A stretch of DNA of 64,000 nucleotides, from assembly GCA_022559845.1 (NCBI GenBank), contig JAHNEJ010003545.1:372001-436000 (forward strand), read 5' to 3'. The notes under the pieces are model-generated. The model was not told where the DNA came from. It did not search any database and saw only the letters and a list, made by a program, of their open reading frames with translations. This DNA is from Amorphophallus konjac (Eukaryota; Streptophyta; Magnoliopsida; Alismatales; Araceae). Position numbers and translations under genes: made by a program. The first letter of the stretch is position 1. Each line of letters opens with the position of its first letter. Positions 8,654-19,786 of the stretch are shown in pieces.

Positions 8654-11042
8654 TCAAACAAGAGATTTTGGAACCCAAATACGCTTGGGTCCCATCAAAC
8701 CACATGATTGTTCTAGATAATACAACAAACTTTTAGGAATCCAGACCTATTTGTGTGGAGGTTCTTGATGTTTAGAATTCAATGGTTTGTAAACTTTCTG
8801 ATTAACTTGAGGTTTTATTTGAGATGGATTTATCGAACCTTTTCTGTTGTTATAGAAACGTGAGTTGTTATTTCTGTTCTTATTCCACTGATTGCAACAG
8901 GTCCATGAAACATTAGACAATCTAGGCGAAGTGACCCTAGATATGTACTGACTTTTCAGAGGAACGTAGGCTCGCAGCGTAGACTTTCCTTGACCGCTGC
9001 GTCGACTCCAACCATCTCTAAGACCATATGTATTCTGATGCATGGGACGTGTAGACACACTATGGTGACTGCGTCGACTCCACCATTCAGCATTTCTAAC
9101 GGGATGCCCTTTCTGGAAGACGTTATGCGTTGACGCCGCGTAGTAGGTGCGTTGACGCGATCGACTTCCACCAAACCTCTGGCTTTCAGACTTCCTATAT
9201 GCATGTTGTTGTGCTGATGAACTGTAGTTGGGGTCCTTGAATTTACTTGTAGAAGCACACCTGACCCTAGGCAAGCTCTCGAGATTATTATCATTCATGA
9301 TAGCTTTCATTTTCTCCTTGCCTTTTCCCTTATTAATTTCACCAAGCTGTATAGATTTGCCTTGACTTTTCTCATTATCTTCCTTTTCAGATGTTTGGCT
9401 CTTTTTAGATGTGTTCTGTTCTGAGACAAATGTGACAAGTCTAGTTCCCAGAGCCTTTTTCTTCGTTGGATTAAACCCAAGACCCTCTTTTCCAAAATTA
9501 CCTTTTATCCCCATGATAGCTTCAAGATTGTCCTTTCCTTGGGTTAATTTCTCAAGAGAGGCTTGCTTATTTTGGTTTTCATTTTCAAGTTTCTTTATGT
9601 TTTCTTGGAGTTCCAGGTTTACTCCACAAATAGCTTCATATTTTTCCTCAGCAATTTTTACTTCACTTTCCAATTTTTGCATTCTCATTTTCAATTCATC
9701 ATGTTCATTCAGTAAGAAATCATTTTCTCTTTTCATCTCAATCAATTGGGCCTTGCTTTCATCGTTTTCTTCTAGGGATTTTTTTAAATGAGCAACTTCA
9801 GCTTCAAGAGTTTAAACTTTCTCATTCAATGAACTTTCCTGATTAGTCTGATTTTTCTTTTTCTTCAGAGATTTATTTTCTTTCTTCACATTATCATATT
9901 TATCTAAAAGTTCATTGAAAGCAACTTCCCAATCACTACAAGTGAAATCTTCAAATGAAGAGATTACCTCATCTTGATCATCTCCCTTTGCCATGAAGCA
10001 TAACTTTATTAACTTTCATCTTCTGATGAACTATTTTCTTCATCTTCGTCCTTTTCCTCGTCGCTCCAAGTGCTTATCATAGCCTTGGGCTTCCTGTTTC
10101 TCCATTTCGGTTGAGTCTTCTTCAAGTTCTCAGGGCATTCAGATTTGATATGCCCATGTTTCCTGCATTTGTAGCACACCACTTTATCAGATTTTTTAGA
10201 GTTTTCTGATTTGAATCTTGAGCTATTCCTTACCAAAGGTCTGCTACTCCTTACGGCCTTACCTTCCTTTCTTAAAAATTTCTTGAACTTCCTGGTGAGC
10301 ATGGCGATTTCACTTGAGTCATCTTCAGATGTAGAAGATTGACTGTCATCTGAGCTCTCATGCTGCTGGGACCTGCCTTGAGAGCAAGAGGCTTCTTCTT
10401 CTTGAAATCCTCATAAGTCTTTCTAAAGTTTAACTCATAGGCCATTAGTGACCCGATAAGCGCATCGGGGGTTATTGTAGGAAGGTTCCTAGATTCCTCT
10501 ACAACAGTGGCCTTTGTATGCCAGATTGGTGTAAGGGATCTAAGAATCTTCCTCACCAATTCATAATCACTATAGACCTTGCCTAGACCTTTAAGACCAT
10601 TTACCAAGAGGGTTAATCTAGCATACATTTCTGATATATTCTTATCAGGTTTCATTCGAAATGCCTCATATTGAGAAATCAGCATGTTAGCTTTAGTCTC
10701 TCTTACCTCTAAGGTACCTTCGTAGATAACCTCAAGTCTATCCCACATCTCCTTGGCACTGGCGCATGAAGATACTCGAGAGAACTCCTTAGGATGCAAT
10801 GAACACTGCATGATATTCATGGCTTGCCAGTTGACATTGGATTTATGGATCTGCTCCTTCACCCACAGCTCTTCGTCTCCTTCAATCTGATACGGTCCCT
10901 TACTCACGACCCTCCAAATTTCATGATCCTGCGCTCTCAAAAATACTTGCATACGATTTTTCCAGTAAGAATAGTTAGTTCCATCAAAGAATGGTGGCCT
11001 ATTAACTGCATACCCCTCTGGCATGAGACCTCTGTTCTCCAT
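8654..11042 (-). pseudogene. gag: gag polyprotein, element A
   Basis: Gag starts at ATG 11042, only 42 bp after the primer site. Order: N-terminal domain (FFDGTNYSYWKNRM, DUF4219/UBN2 type), capsid-like region to about 10390, CCHC zinc knuckle (CYKCRKHGHIKSEC, near 10140-10185), a long acidic and coiled-coil stretch (about 9400-9990), a basic Ser-Arg-rich tail with WSRRS repeats (about 8975-9180), and a GPKRIWVP end before the TGA at 8654. Damage: two one-base losses (near 10370 and near 10010) and stops at about 9811 and 8747. The total length is two bases short of 797 codons, which fits. The tail encodes the same GCGTYGAC motif that fills this element's U3. Confidence 0.9.
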
Positions 11043-11084
11043 TAGTTCTCTCTAGGTTGTGAAACCTTTACAAGAGAGCATGGC

Positions 11085-11096
11085 GCTCTGATACCA
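11085..11096 (-). other. Primer binding site of element A (initiator Met tRNA)
   Basis: The minus strand reads TGGTATCAGAGC, the standard complement of the 3' end of plant initiator methionine tRNA used by Ty1/copia elements, two bases inside the 5' LTR. This sets the element's direction as minus. Confidence 0.93.
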
Positions 11097-11098
11097 CT

Positions 11099-12574
11099 TG
11101 TTGAGTACAGAGGGTGGTCAAGCTAGAGGAAGAGGGGGTGAATAGATTGACCTTATAAAATTTATAGTGGGGCAATTCGTAGCAGATGCAAAACAGCTAG
11201 ATAATTAATTGAAAGACTTAGCTAAATCAATCAGAGAGCACGCCTATCCATGCATCTAGCGAAGAACAAATTAAGAGAATTAGACCAAACCACAGGAGGA
11301 CACCGAATTTTAAGGTGGTTCGGTCTCCCAGCGGAGTCCTACGTCCACCTCCACACTAAACCAGTGAGGAACCTTGCTGAGCTTTGCAGCTTGGCTTCAA
11401 CGACGGACAGTCTCCTCAACACAGCTAAGCAATACAGCTTAGCTACGCCAGGATCTAAACCCTGAACAGCTGACAAACAGCTTACAGGCACCCTGGCCTA
11501 TTTACCCCTGATCACAGCACAGCTCGCTGGATCAGATTACCCCTCTCTCAGCAGAACAATCCGAGAGAGAACAAACAAGGTCTGAGTTCAGATCAGAAAC
11601 AAAAAGACAAAAACAAGGAAATCACACAATGGTGAAAAGAAAAACTAATCCTCAGATTGAAGGCGCTGCAGACTCTGATAGCGAACTCAAATCTCTGGAA
11701 GAGATTTCTTCTCAGAAGATCAGTCTGCTTCTTGTCTGATGAGCTTGATCAGCTTCACCTTCTTCACGATCTTCAGGTCTTCTCAAAATGATCTTCAGAG
11801 CAGTAGAAACATGTTCTTCGTCTTCAAGCTCTTCTACTCTCGTCCCCTTGCTCTTACCTCTTTCCTCTATATACTTGATATCGATCCCTCTTAAATTCTA
11901 TCTCTTTTTATAGCTATGCCCAAGCCTGGAGCACACATCTTTCCCGCGTTCACCACGACCCACGTGCAGCAAGTGGACCCCACCTGATTTACTTGTTGGC
12001 TCAATGATTGCTCACCCCACGGATCTTCATAAGTATATTCAGATGGCGTCAACTCAGTGAATCCAAAGGGTTGACGCAGCCTATCTTCCATCTTCTAGCT
12101 TCATGTTTCATGCGGAGTGCGTTGACGCATGGTGCAACTGCGTCCACGCATCTGGTCCCATAATGTTGCACTTTAGACTGCAGTGTCAATCCATCGAACT
12201 GCAACGTCGACCCATCGAACTGCAGCGTCAGCGCTGCCTGGGTACTCCAGAGGCTGCAATAAGGAATACTTGAACTGCTGCGTCCACGCTACTTGATCAA
12301 TGCGTTGACGCATCAGAGTAATCCAGAAGCTGCTTTCTTGATTGGTTGAACTTCTGCGTCCACGCTACTTGATCAATGCGTTGACGCATGGTGCCACTTT
12401 AATCTTTATGACCTGTTTTGTAGACATCTTAGCCGTCCAGCTTCAACCCTGTTCAAATCTTAATTCAGAAAAGAAATACATGTGTGATTGATACAGATTT
12501 AACATGGCATTTTAGAGTATAGTTTAGCATGCATCCAATACATGATTGTCATCATCAAAACCAGGAGGACAACA
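11099..12574 (-). repeat. 5' LTR of element A
   Basis: A 1476-bp LTR bounded on the plus strand by tgttgag and ggacaaca. TATA box (minus) at 11905-11912, G-box CACGTG at 11961-11966, U3 motif array TGCGTTGACGCA and relatives at about 12040-12395, conserved hairpin GGTGG...CCACC at 11313-11350 and ACAGCTT words after it. The flanking 5 bp (12575-12579, aggag) should be the target duplication, but the other end is outside the window. Confidence 0.92.
11905..11966 (-). promoter_or_regulatory. Core promoter of element A (TATA and G-box)
   Basis: The minus strand has TATAAAAA with a CACGTG G-box about 50 bp upstream. B and C have the same pairing at 65-80 bp. G-boxes are known binding sites for plant bZIP and bHLH factors; actual promoter use here is inferred. 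Confidence 0.55.
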
Positions 12575-13072
12575 AGGAGATGTCTGATGGATTACCCCGG
12601 AAAGAATATGTGCTGAAGAAGGGTGGGCTCCTTGAATGGGAGTGCGAATAAGAGAGGAGGGAGGACGATGAGCCAACCGTGTATGAACGGAAGGAGGTGG
12701 GTGATGGGCCACCCGTGTGGGATTGGAGGGAGGAGGAGAAGGAGGTGTGCCCTCAACGATATCCTTAAGGGCTTAGATTTGTTGAGGGGTGAGATGATCT
12801 AATGCACGGATGACTTGGGAAACCTTCTCATCATTAGGAGATGGTCCCGAGGGAGTAGTGGCATGCAATGAATGCGAGGGACCATGAGATTGGAAATTGC
12901 CCATGGGTCGGGCAAGACCATAAGAGTGAGGACGTGGTCCCTTAGAAAAAATTTGGTGAGGATTATAATGAACATGTTGAAATTGCGGATCATAAGATGT
13001 ACTAGGTTGTGCATCCTCATGATGATAATTAGGATTAAACATGTTTATTTGATTATCAAAGCGAAACATCAT
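12575..13072 (-). pseudogene. gag: Truncated gag-like ORF of Tat-like gypsy element, cut by element A
   Basis: After a leader of about 740 bp from the gypsy primer site, an open frame starts at 13072 and runs 99 codons (Asn, Gln, His and Pro rich) to a TAA at about 12770. The same frame then continues as a Pro-rich stretch to 12575, where element A interrupts it. I cannot recognise a domain, so gag is called from its position only. The rest of the gypsy element would lie left of the window. Confidence 0.5.
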
Positions 13073-13812
13073 ATAAATAAGTAATATTCAATCAAAACAA
13101 TTTGCAAAGATCACACAAATTGGGATGCTTACGCTTGCTCTTTTTTAAAGTTAAACCTTGATGAATTAAGTAATTTAATATGATTCACACAAGGTAGGAG
13201 CCTAGTTTCAATATGATTTTTCTTCAATGCCAACTAGGTACACTCTCTCACCATGCATAGGCCAACTAAACTCGGGGTACTTCAAGGGTACAACCTGCCA
13301 AAGCTTCCGTGAGGGAATCCATGGGTGCGGAGACTTATAGAGGTCTTAGTTTAGGAATTTTCAGTCCAAAGAGACGGAATGCTCAATGGAGGGTCCTTCC
13401 TTAACCAAGAGGGGGGTATGGATCCTAAAAAGTGTAGAGAGAGGAGGTCTCCCAAGCCAAATGCAATATGAAAGTGCTAATGCAAAAGACAAAGAAAAGA
13501 AAGTACGAACAATGATATGAGCCAAACCAATGAAAGATAAGGTAAAACACTCGCATGGCCATACAAATCAAGGCAATCAACATAACATGAAGTATGGCAT
13601 CCAATTTTTTTTAAGATGAGAGATAAGAAAGTGGAGTTTTCCAAAACCAACAAGTTAGCAATCATATAAGGAGAGGGGGGGTGCACACGGTGCATAAGTG
13701 ATAAAAGAAAAAGGAAAGTGCTACGTAGAGCACAAAGGGAGTTCCACCGAGGGTGCAAAAGGGGAAGGGTAATCAAAGAAAAATAATGGTAGTCCCGCTG
13801 TGATCGCCAATT
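13073..13812 (-). other. Leader and primer site of gypsy element
   Basis: No coding sequence is seen over 740 bp. The minus strand just inside the LTR reads AATTGGCGATCACAGCGGG (about 13793-13811), which has the look of the TTGGCG-type primer sites of Tat-lineage gypsy elements; I did not identify the tRNA. Confidence 0.55.
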
Positions 13813-15588
13813 TGTAGATTCTAAGAAAAGAAAAGGATGACATGGCTAGAAAAGCATGGGAAGAGAGAGAAAGGGGAGCATGCGTAGGATGCTAATGGAG
13901 GGTGATCGCCAGAGACGCGAGGGCCTCAAAGATATAACAATAAAGAATAGGAGGGATCCCCAAGAATACCTTAAAAGAAGCGGGGGAGATTGTGAGTGCA
14001 CCTTCTCTTTCTATCGGCATGCCGATGAAGAGAGTTCTTCTTAGCTTGATTACCCTTGCAAAATTAACAAACACCAATAAAGAAACATAGATTAGAAACC
14101 AAGATGTGTAGCATCAAATCTAAATATAAATATGGACATAGAAAGCATGGATATGAACACACCTTATTGGTGTTTGGCCTTTAAACCCCTATGCAAAAGA
14201 GTAGGTAAAAGATGATGTATGATGAAGAATAGAGGGAGATGTGCAAGTGTTGCACTAAGGGAGATGTGCTAGAGTGCACAACATGGGAAGATCTCAATAT
14301 TGAGATAAAAAGAAATAAAAGAAGAATATGATATGATGCATGCAATTAACTAAAGCAAAAATAAGAGATAGGAGGGGGAAAGCTTAGTGGTTTTCTCCAA
14401 TTTGGCTTCAAGATCTTCAAGGGAGGAAGAAGAACTCCATGGATGAAGCTTGTAGGTTCATGGGAGCCTCCTCCTTGAGCCTTCAATCTAGTAGCACCTT
14501 CCCTTGGATTGATATTAATGCCCTTTTACACAAGGGAGAGAGGGGTCCTATTTATAGAGGTGAAATTCATAGTTTAATTCCAAGAAAATTAGAAAATCAT
14601 GTTTTAATGGGATTTGGAAGGAGATAAACATTGGACAAGTGTCATACCAACATTAGGAAGCCATAGGAACCCTTTCCCAAGTGGAAAAGGAGGTTAAAGT
14701 GAGGGAGGGAAGGAAAATTCATAGTATAATTTTATAAAATTAAAAAATTGAGTTTTGGTGGGATTTGGAAAGGGGGATCCTTCCTCCAAGTGTCCTTACA
14801 ATATTAGAAAGCTATAAGAACCCTTTCCTAAGTGGAAAAGGAGTTTAAGTGAGGAAGGGAAAGGAAATTCAGAGTTTAATTCTAAGAAAATTAGAAAACT
14901 GAGTTTTGGTGGGATTTGAAAGAGGGATCCTTCCTCCAAGTGTCCTTACAACATTAGGAAGCCATAGGAACCCTTTCCCAAGTGAAAGAAGAGTTTAAGT
15001 GAGGAAGGGAAGGTGTTCTGTTCGAAATCAAAATTCTGTAACAAGTGGCGTCAGACCCAGTGGTCGCTAATTAAAAGAGCGCCTGCTCAAAGCGACGCCC
15101 ATTCTGAGGCATTTTAAGACGGATTAGGATATTCCAAAATTAGAAAAGAATTGGCGCCCATGAAGCGGTCGCCAATTAGGAATTAATACGAATTTTGGAC
15201 TGAGTTAAATGCTCAAAATAAGGCAAGGAAATTGACGACCTTTCGAACGGTAGCTATTTAAAGAAATGGCGACTTTCTAGAGTGTCGCTAATTCATAGAT
15301 TTCGAAAACGGCCAAATTGGACTCAGCTGGAAATGGACGCCCCCTTGCCTGGGCGCTATTTAAATGGCACCCGGGTCCCTGCCACCATTTGATTTAAGAC
15401 CCGAAAAAATGGAGAAAAAGCTCAGAAAAATCTGAAAAAATAGGAAAAGATGTGTGAAAATTGGGGGAAGTTGGATATTCAATAAAAGAGAGAAAAACCA
15501 CTCAAATAAGTCAATTTGAGGGTCAAATGGGGCATCGTAGTGCGATAGGAGATATGCTCAAAATGATGTCAAATTTATCGTGTCTACA
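13813..15588 (-). repeat. 5' LTR of Tat-like Ty3/gypsy element
   Basis: Bounded by TGTAGA and TCTACA, a perfect terminal inverted repeat, with the primer site directly next to it. Minus-strand TATAAATA lies at 14549-14556. U3 holds three tandem copies of a unit of about 150 bp (14563, 14715, 14865 to about 15013) and, further upstream (15045-15365), several TGGCG...CGCCA inverted repeats, the best being a perfect 8-bp stem at 15149-15177. The 3' LTR is outside the window, so the pair cannot be compared. Confidence 0.75.
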
Positions 15589-15857
15589 CACACATTCAAA
15601 AATATCTCAAACAACTTATTCTCATGAACATCCATTGTTCAGTCATTCAAATATGCATATATTAAAGCTTATCACACAATTCTTGAAGTAAGCCCACAAG
15701 CATAAGCCAATTTGATACACCATGAAAATGTCATTCAAACTCATTCATTCCAAGGTTTGCATGAGGAATTCAAACATTTGAGCTAGCATAACAGCCCTAT
15801 GAATAATATGTAAGGAATGCGTTCATCACACTTAAAAACTCATGAAGAGATATGCAT
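15589..15857. other. Unannotated flank between gypsy LTR and LINE
   Basis: AT-rich sequence; I see no gene or recognisable repeat here. Confidence 0.5.
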
Positions 15858-15933
15858 GAAAAGGCCAAATGGCCAATGTAGGATGTCCTTCCTTTTTGTT
15901 CAAAGACTTAGGGTTTGTATGGCTGTCTAGGCT

Positions 15934-17439
15934 ATGTCGGCTCCCTCTCAGGGGGATGGAGACTCCCATCCCCCTGGATGTCCTTCCTCCCCAAAGCCCT
16001 CCTTTCTTCAATCACTTGCACGCGCGCTCTCCCCTCCGAAGGTTTCTATTGGCATTAAACCTCCGGCTTTCATAGATGATGGACAACCAGTAGTATTCTT
16101 TACTAGACAGGAAGTTCTGCAGTCTTACAAGCCTTTAGAGTTTGCTGTCATCGCAAGATGCTCCTATGGTCGACCATCGATACCAGAGATCAAAAACTTC
16201 CTCACACAACGGCTGAATATCCAGAAAGACTTCTTGCTGAGCGCTCTCAACCCTCACCATATCCTTCTGCGCTTCTCTTCTGATGAGCACTTCTTGAAGG
16301 TGCTTCTTCGTAAGAACATTTACGTCTAAGGCTATCTTTTCAGGTTTTTTTGATGGACTGCTGACTTCAACTTCAACGTTGATCCTTCCATCATGCCAAT
16401 ATGGATTAGTTTCCCTGCTCTTCCAGTCAATTTTTATGGTGAGGATTTCTTGCGTTCAATAGCTGGCAACCTAGGAAAGGTTTTGCGTATTCATGAATCC
16501 ACTTTAGCATGGACCTATACCGCTGAGGCCTTTACTTGTGTTGAACTTGATATTGCCAAGCCACTAGTGGAGCGCATCTGGATTGATTGTGGAGGGACTG
16601 GTTTCTGGCAGAACATAAAATATCATCGTATACCTCAGTTATGCTCTACTTGTCATAAGATAGGACACGCCATTGAAGTTTGTGCTAGGAAAGTTGGTCC
16701 TGCTGCTACTAAATAGGGCAGTGCCGCACCCAGTACGATGCATAATGTCACTGTGGCTATCAAGCCTAATATGGCATGGGTGCATGTTGGTTCAAAATCA
16801 AATTGTAATGGTTCTAAATATAAGGAGTCTACGGGAGGAGTAAAGATTCCATTATGCAATGATTTTCAACAACTTCAGCTACATGATGATTCCCATCAGG
16901 ATGTTCTTGATCAGTCTACCCTTGAGAAGCACTCATCTCCCCTTGAGAAGATTCCTAAGTTTGGTCCACAGAACATTGACAAGTTCACTCCTGGTCCTTC
17001 GAAGCTATTTAATTACACTCCAGATAATGATATGGAAGTCATTGCTATAAATGATAATGATGTTGTCCCCCCTAGCTCTCAAGGATTACCATTACCCAAG
17101 CTCTTCTCTGCCTCAATTCCCAAGGATTATCCTGTCTCAGTGGAGTGCAACTTGGAAAAAGGTAAAGCAATCACCATATTTGACCCAAATGCTCATGAAG
17201 AGGCTCCACCATCAATTTCTCCTATGCCACTGTAAGCTCACTCGGCTCTTGATGAAAATATTCCAGAGCCCCATTTGACAAAGAATCTCCATGACATTCA
17301 GCAGCTTGCTACTAAGGAAAATGTTATACATCAGGTCAGCATTGCTGAAAATCAAGAAAAGCCATCAATGCCTATAACCAGAGGTATGTTAAGAAGATCT
17401 CCTTCTGCCGGGGAAATACCAACTACTGCTTCCCAATGA
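15934..17439 (+). pseudogene. LINE ORF1 (DUF4283 and CCHC zinc knuckle)
   Basis: The plant L1 ORF1 product binds element RNA. From ATG 15934 the frame shows a DUF4283-like domain (FTRQEVLQSY, FLLSALNPHHILLRF, then PIWISFPALPVNFY), a CCHC knuckle (CSTCHKIGHAIEVC, about 16645-16690) and a low-complexity tail. Stops at 16327, 16351, 16714 and 17233 break a frame that is otherwise unchanged through all 502 codons. Its final TGA overlaps the ORF2 start as ATGA at 17436-17439, hinting at coupled translation in the ancestor. Confidence 0.85.
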
Positions 17440-19786
17440 ATGCTCTTATTTGGAATATTCATGGAATTTCGAATGACCTTTCTATGGGTCGACTTAAATT
17501 TCTAATCAAAGCTCACAAGCTTAATATGATTGCCATCATTGAGCCCATGGTGGATGTGAACAAGATGGATTCTTTTAGGAAGAAACTCAAAATGGACTTT
17601 TCAGCTGCTAACAGCCTTGGTAGAGCACATGTCTGGTTTTTTTGGAAATCTCCTCTGCAATTTTCTGTTCTGCATCAGCATGAGCAATTTCTAACTCTTT
17701 GTAATGGGGACTCAAGTGACCCGAAGTTCATGATTTCTATTGTTCATGCCAAGTGCTATGTTCAGGACAGAAGAGTCCTTTGGACTGAATTGCTTGACTT
17801 ATATTGGAACTGCCAAATCCCTTGGCTTCTTGTTGGGGACTTCAACACTATCCTCAATGTGGAGGAAAAGGCTGGTGGTAGATCTCCCAATATGGTCAGC
17901 ATGACTGACTTTCATGATTGCATCAATTCTCTTGGCATTCAAGATGCAGGTTTAATGGTAGCTTATTTACTTGGTATAATGGACAGCAAGGTGGTAATGC
18001 TATATGGGCAAGATTGGATAGAGCCTTCTACAATCCTCCATGGCTCACCAAATTCCCAATCAAGGTTTCTCACCTATCCAGAGAAGCATCTGACCATGCC
18101 CCCCTGCTCATTTCACTTATTTCTGATAAACCTCAGTTCAGGTCAAGATTCACATTTCAGAAAATGTGGATTGACCATGAAAATTTCTTGGAGGATGCAA
18201 AAGTTTGTTGGACTAATGCTCCCATTTCTTATTCTCCTTTGCTGACATTACACCTCAAGTTGAAGGGTATGAAGATTAGACTTCGAGAGTGGAACAAATG
18301 TGTTTTTGGAAATATCTTCAACAACATCTCAGCTGCTGAAGAAAGTATGGATATTGCTCAAGCCTCTTTTGATGCTGATCCCACTGACCTGAATTTTTCG
18401 AAACTTGAAAGTGCTAGAACCTCTCTCTCCCAACTTTACGCCCAGGAAGAATGCTACTGGAGGCAAAAAGCACATATTCACTGGCTCAATGATGGTGATA
18501 GGAATTCAAAAAAATTTCACTCAATTATTTTGAATAATAGAAATAGACACCTGATTACTACCATTAAAGATGATCATGGCAATGTCATTGAAGATGAGGA
18601 GCTTATTAAAACCGTGGCTATACAACACTTTCAACAAGCCTTTTCCTCCCAACCGCACTCTACTTCTCAGCAACTCCTCCAGGTCATTCCTGCTACTCTT
18701 TCTGCTGAGGATAATGAACTGCTTTGTGCTATTCCTTCTGATGAGGAAATTAAAGGGACTGTGCTCTCCATGTCAGCTGACAGTGCTCCTGGGCCCGATG
18801 GATTTACTGGTCATTTCTACAAAACCTGCTGGTCCTTTATTGGTCAGGATGTTTGTGCTGCCATCAAGGAATTCTTCTGGGCTAGTGATCTGCCGCGGAG
18901 TATGACTGCCACTATTATCACTCTCATCCCTAAAGTCATGCAGCCAGACACATTTAAAGACTATAGGCCCATCAGTTTATGTAATTTCTCTTTCAAAATC
19001 ATTTCTAAAATTCTAAATGACAGATTGGCCCATCTGCTTCCAAACCTTATCTCCTTGGAACAAGGTGCCATTGTCAAAGGCAGATTCATTGGGGAGAACA
19101 TCATCCTGGCTAAGGATATCATCAATGGCATTGGAAAAAAGATCCGGGGAGAAAATGTTGTGTTCAAGATTGATATGGCTAAGGCCTATGATAGATTAGA
19201 ATGGGATTTCTTGCTCAATGTTTTGGAAAAATTTGGATTCTCCAGCACATTTAGCAATATGATTTCCAGGCTAATATCAAATTCTTGGTTCTCTATATTG
19301 CTCAATGGAAACATCTCTGGTTTCTTCAGACCATCAAGAGGAGTCAGGCAAGGAGACCCTTTGGCCCCATCCCTATTTATATTGGCTGAAGAAGCCTTCA
19401 GCAGAGGTTTAGCTAATTTATACCAAACTGGTAAGGTGGGCTACTTCTCTACCCCTCGTGGTTGTCAAGGGATTTCCCACCTCCTATTTGCTGATGACAC
19501 TTTAGTGTTTGCCAATGGGAGCAAGAGATCACTAAAGAATTTAATGGAATTCTTGCATCTTTATGAGAGCTCCTCTGGTCAGCTTATTAATATTGCCAAG
19601 AGTTCTTATTATATCCACAGTAAAGCATCTCCTTCTCTCAAACAGAGGTTGTCTACTCTCACTGGTATGAGGCACAATGCTTTCCCCTTCCTATATCTAG
19701 GAGTGCCTCTATTTCCTGGAAGAGCCAAGGCTTCTTTTTTTGCTCCTCTACTTAACAAGATCCAGTCCAAGATTCAAGGATGGAAC
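17436..19786 (+). pseudogene. LINE ORF2, endonuclease and reverse transcriptase part
   Basis: The product nicks the target and copies LINE RNA. Apurinic-type endonuclease at the start (WNIHGISN, LLVGDFNTI, WARLDRAF, SDHAPL), then RT with PGPDGFTGHFY, DYRPISLCN, KIDMAKAYDRLEWDF, RGVRQGDPLAPSLF and the catalytic FADD in LLFADDTLVF (about 19485-19510). One base is missing near 17953, changing frame within the endonuclease. The RT frame runs uninterrupted to 19786, where element B enters; the same frame resumes at 32289. Confidence 0.92.

Larger units (their letters stand above)
15858..19786 (+). mobile_element. L1-type LINE, 5' part
   Basis: A non-LTR retrotransposon reading on the plus strand: 5' UTR of about 75 bp, ORF1, ORF2, then interrupted by element B at 19786 and resumed at 32289. 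The ends are proposed from an 8-bp direct repeat ATATGCAT at 15850-15857 and 34258-34265, next to a short poly-A; this repeat is short and the word common here, so the 5' boundary is tentative. Confidence 0.85.

Noticed and set aside
17436..19786. LINE ORF2 as a functional host reverse transcriptase gene
   Set aside because: Frameshift, stops and element B inside it; it is a dead LINE copy.
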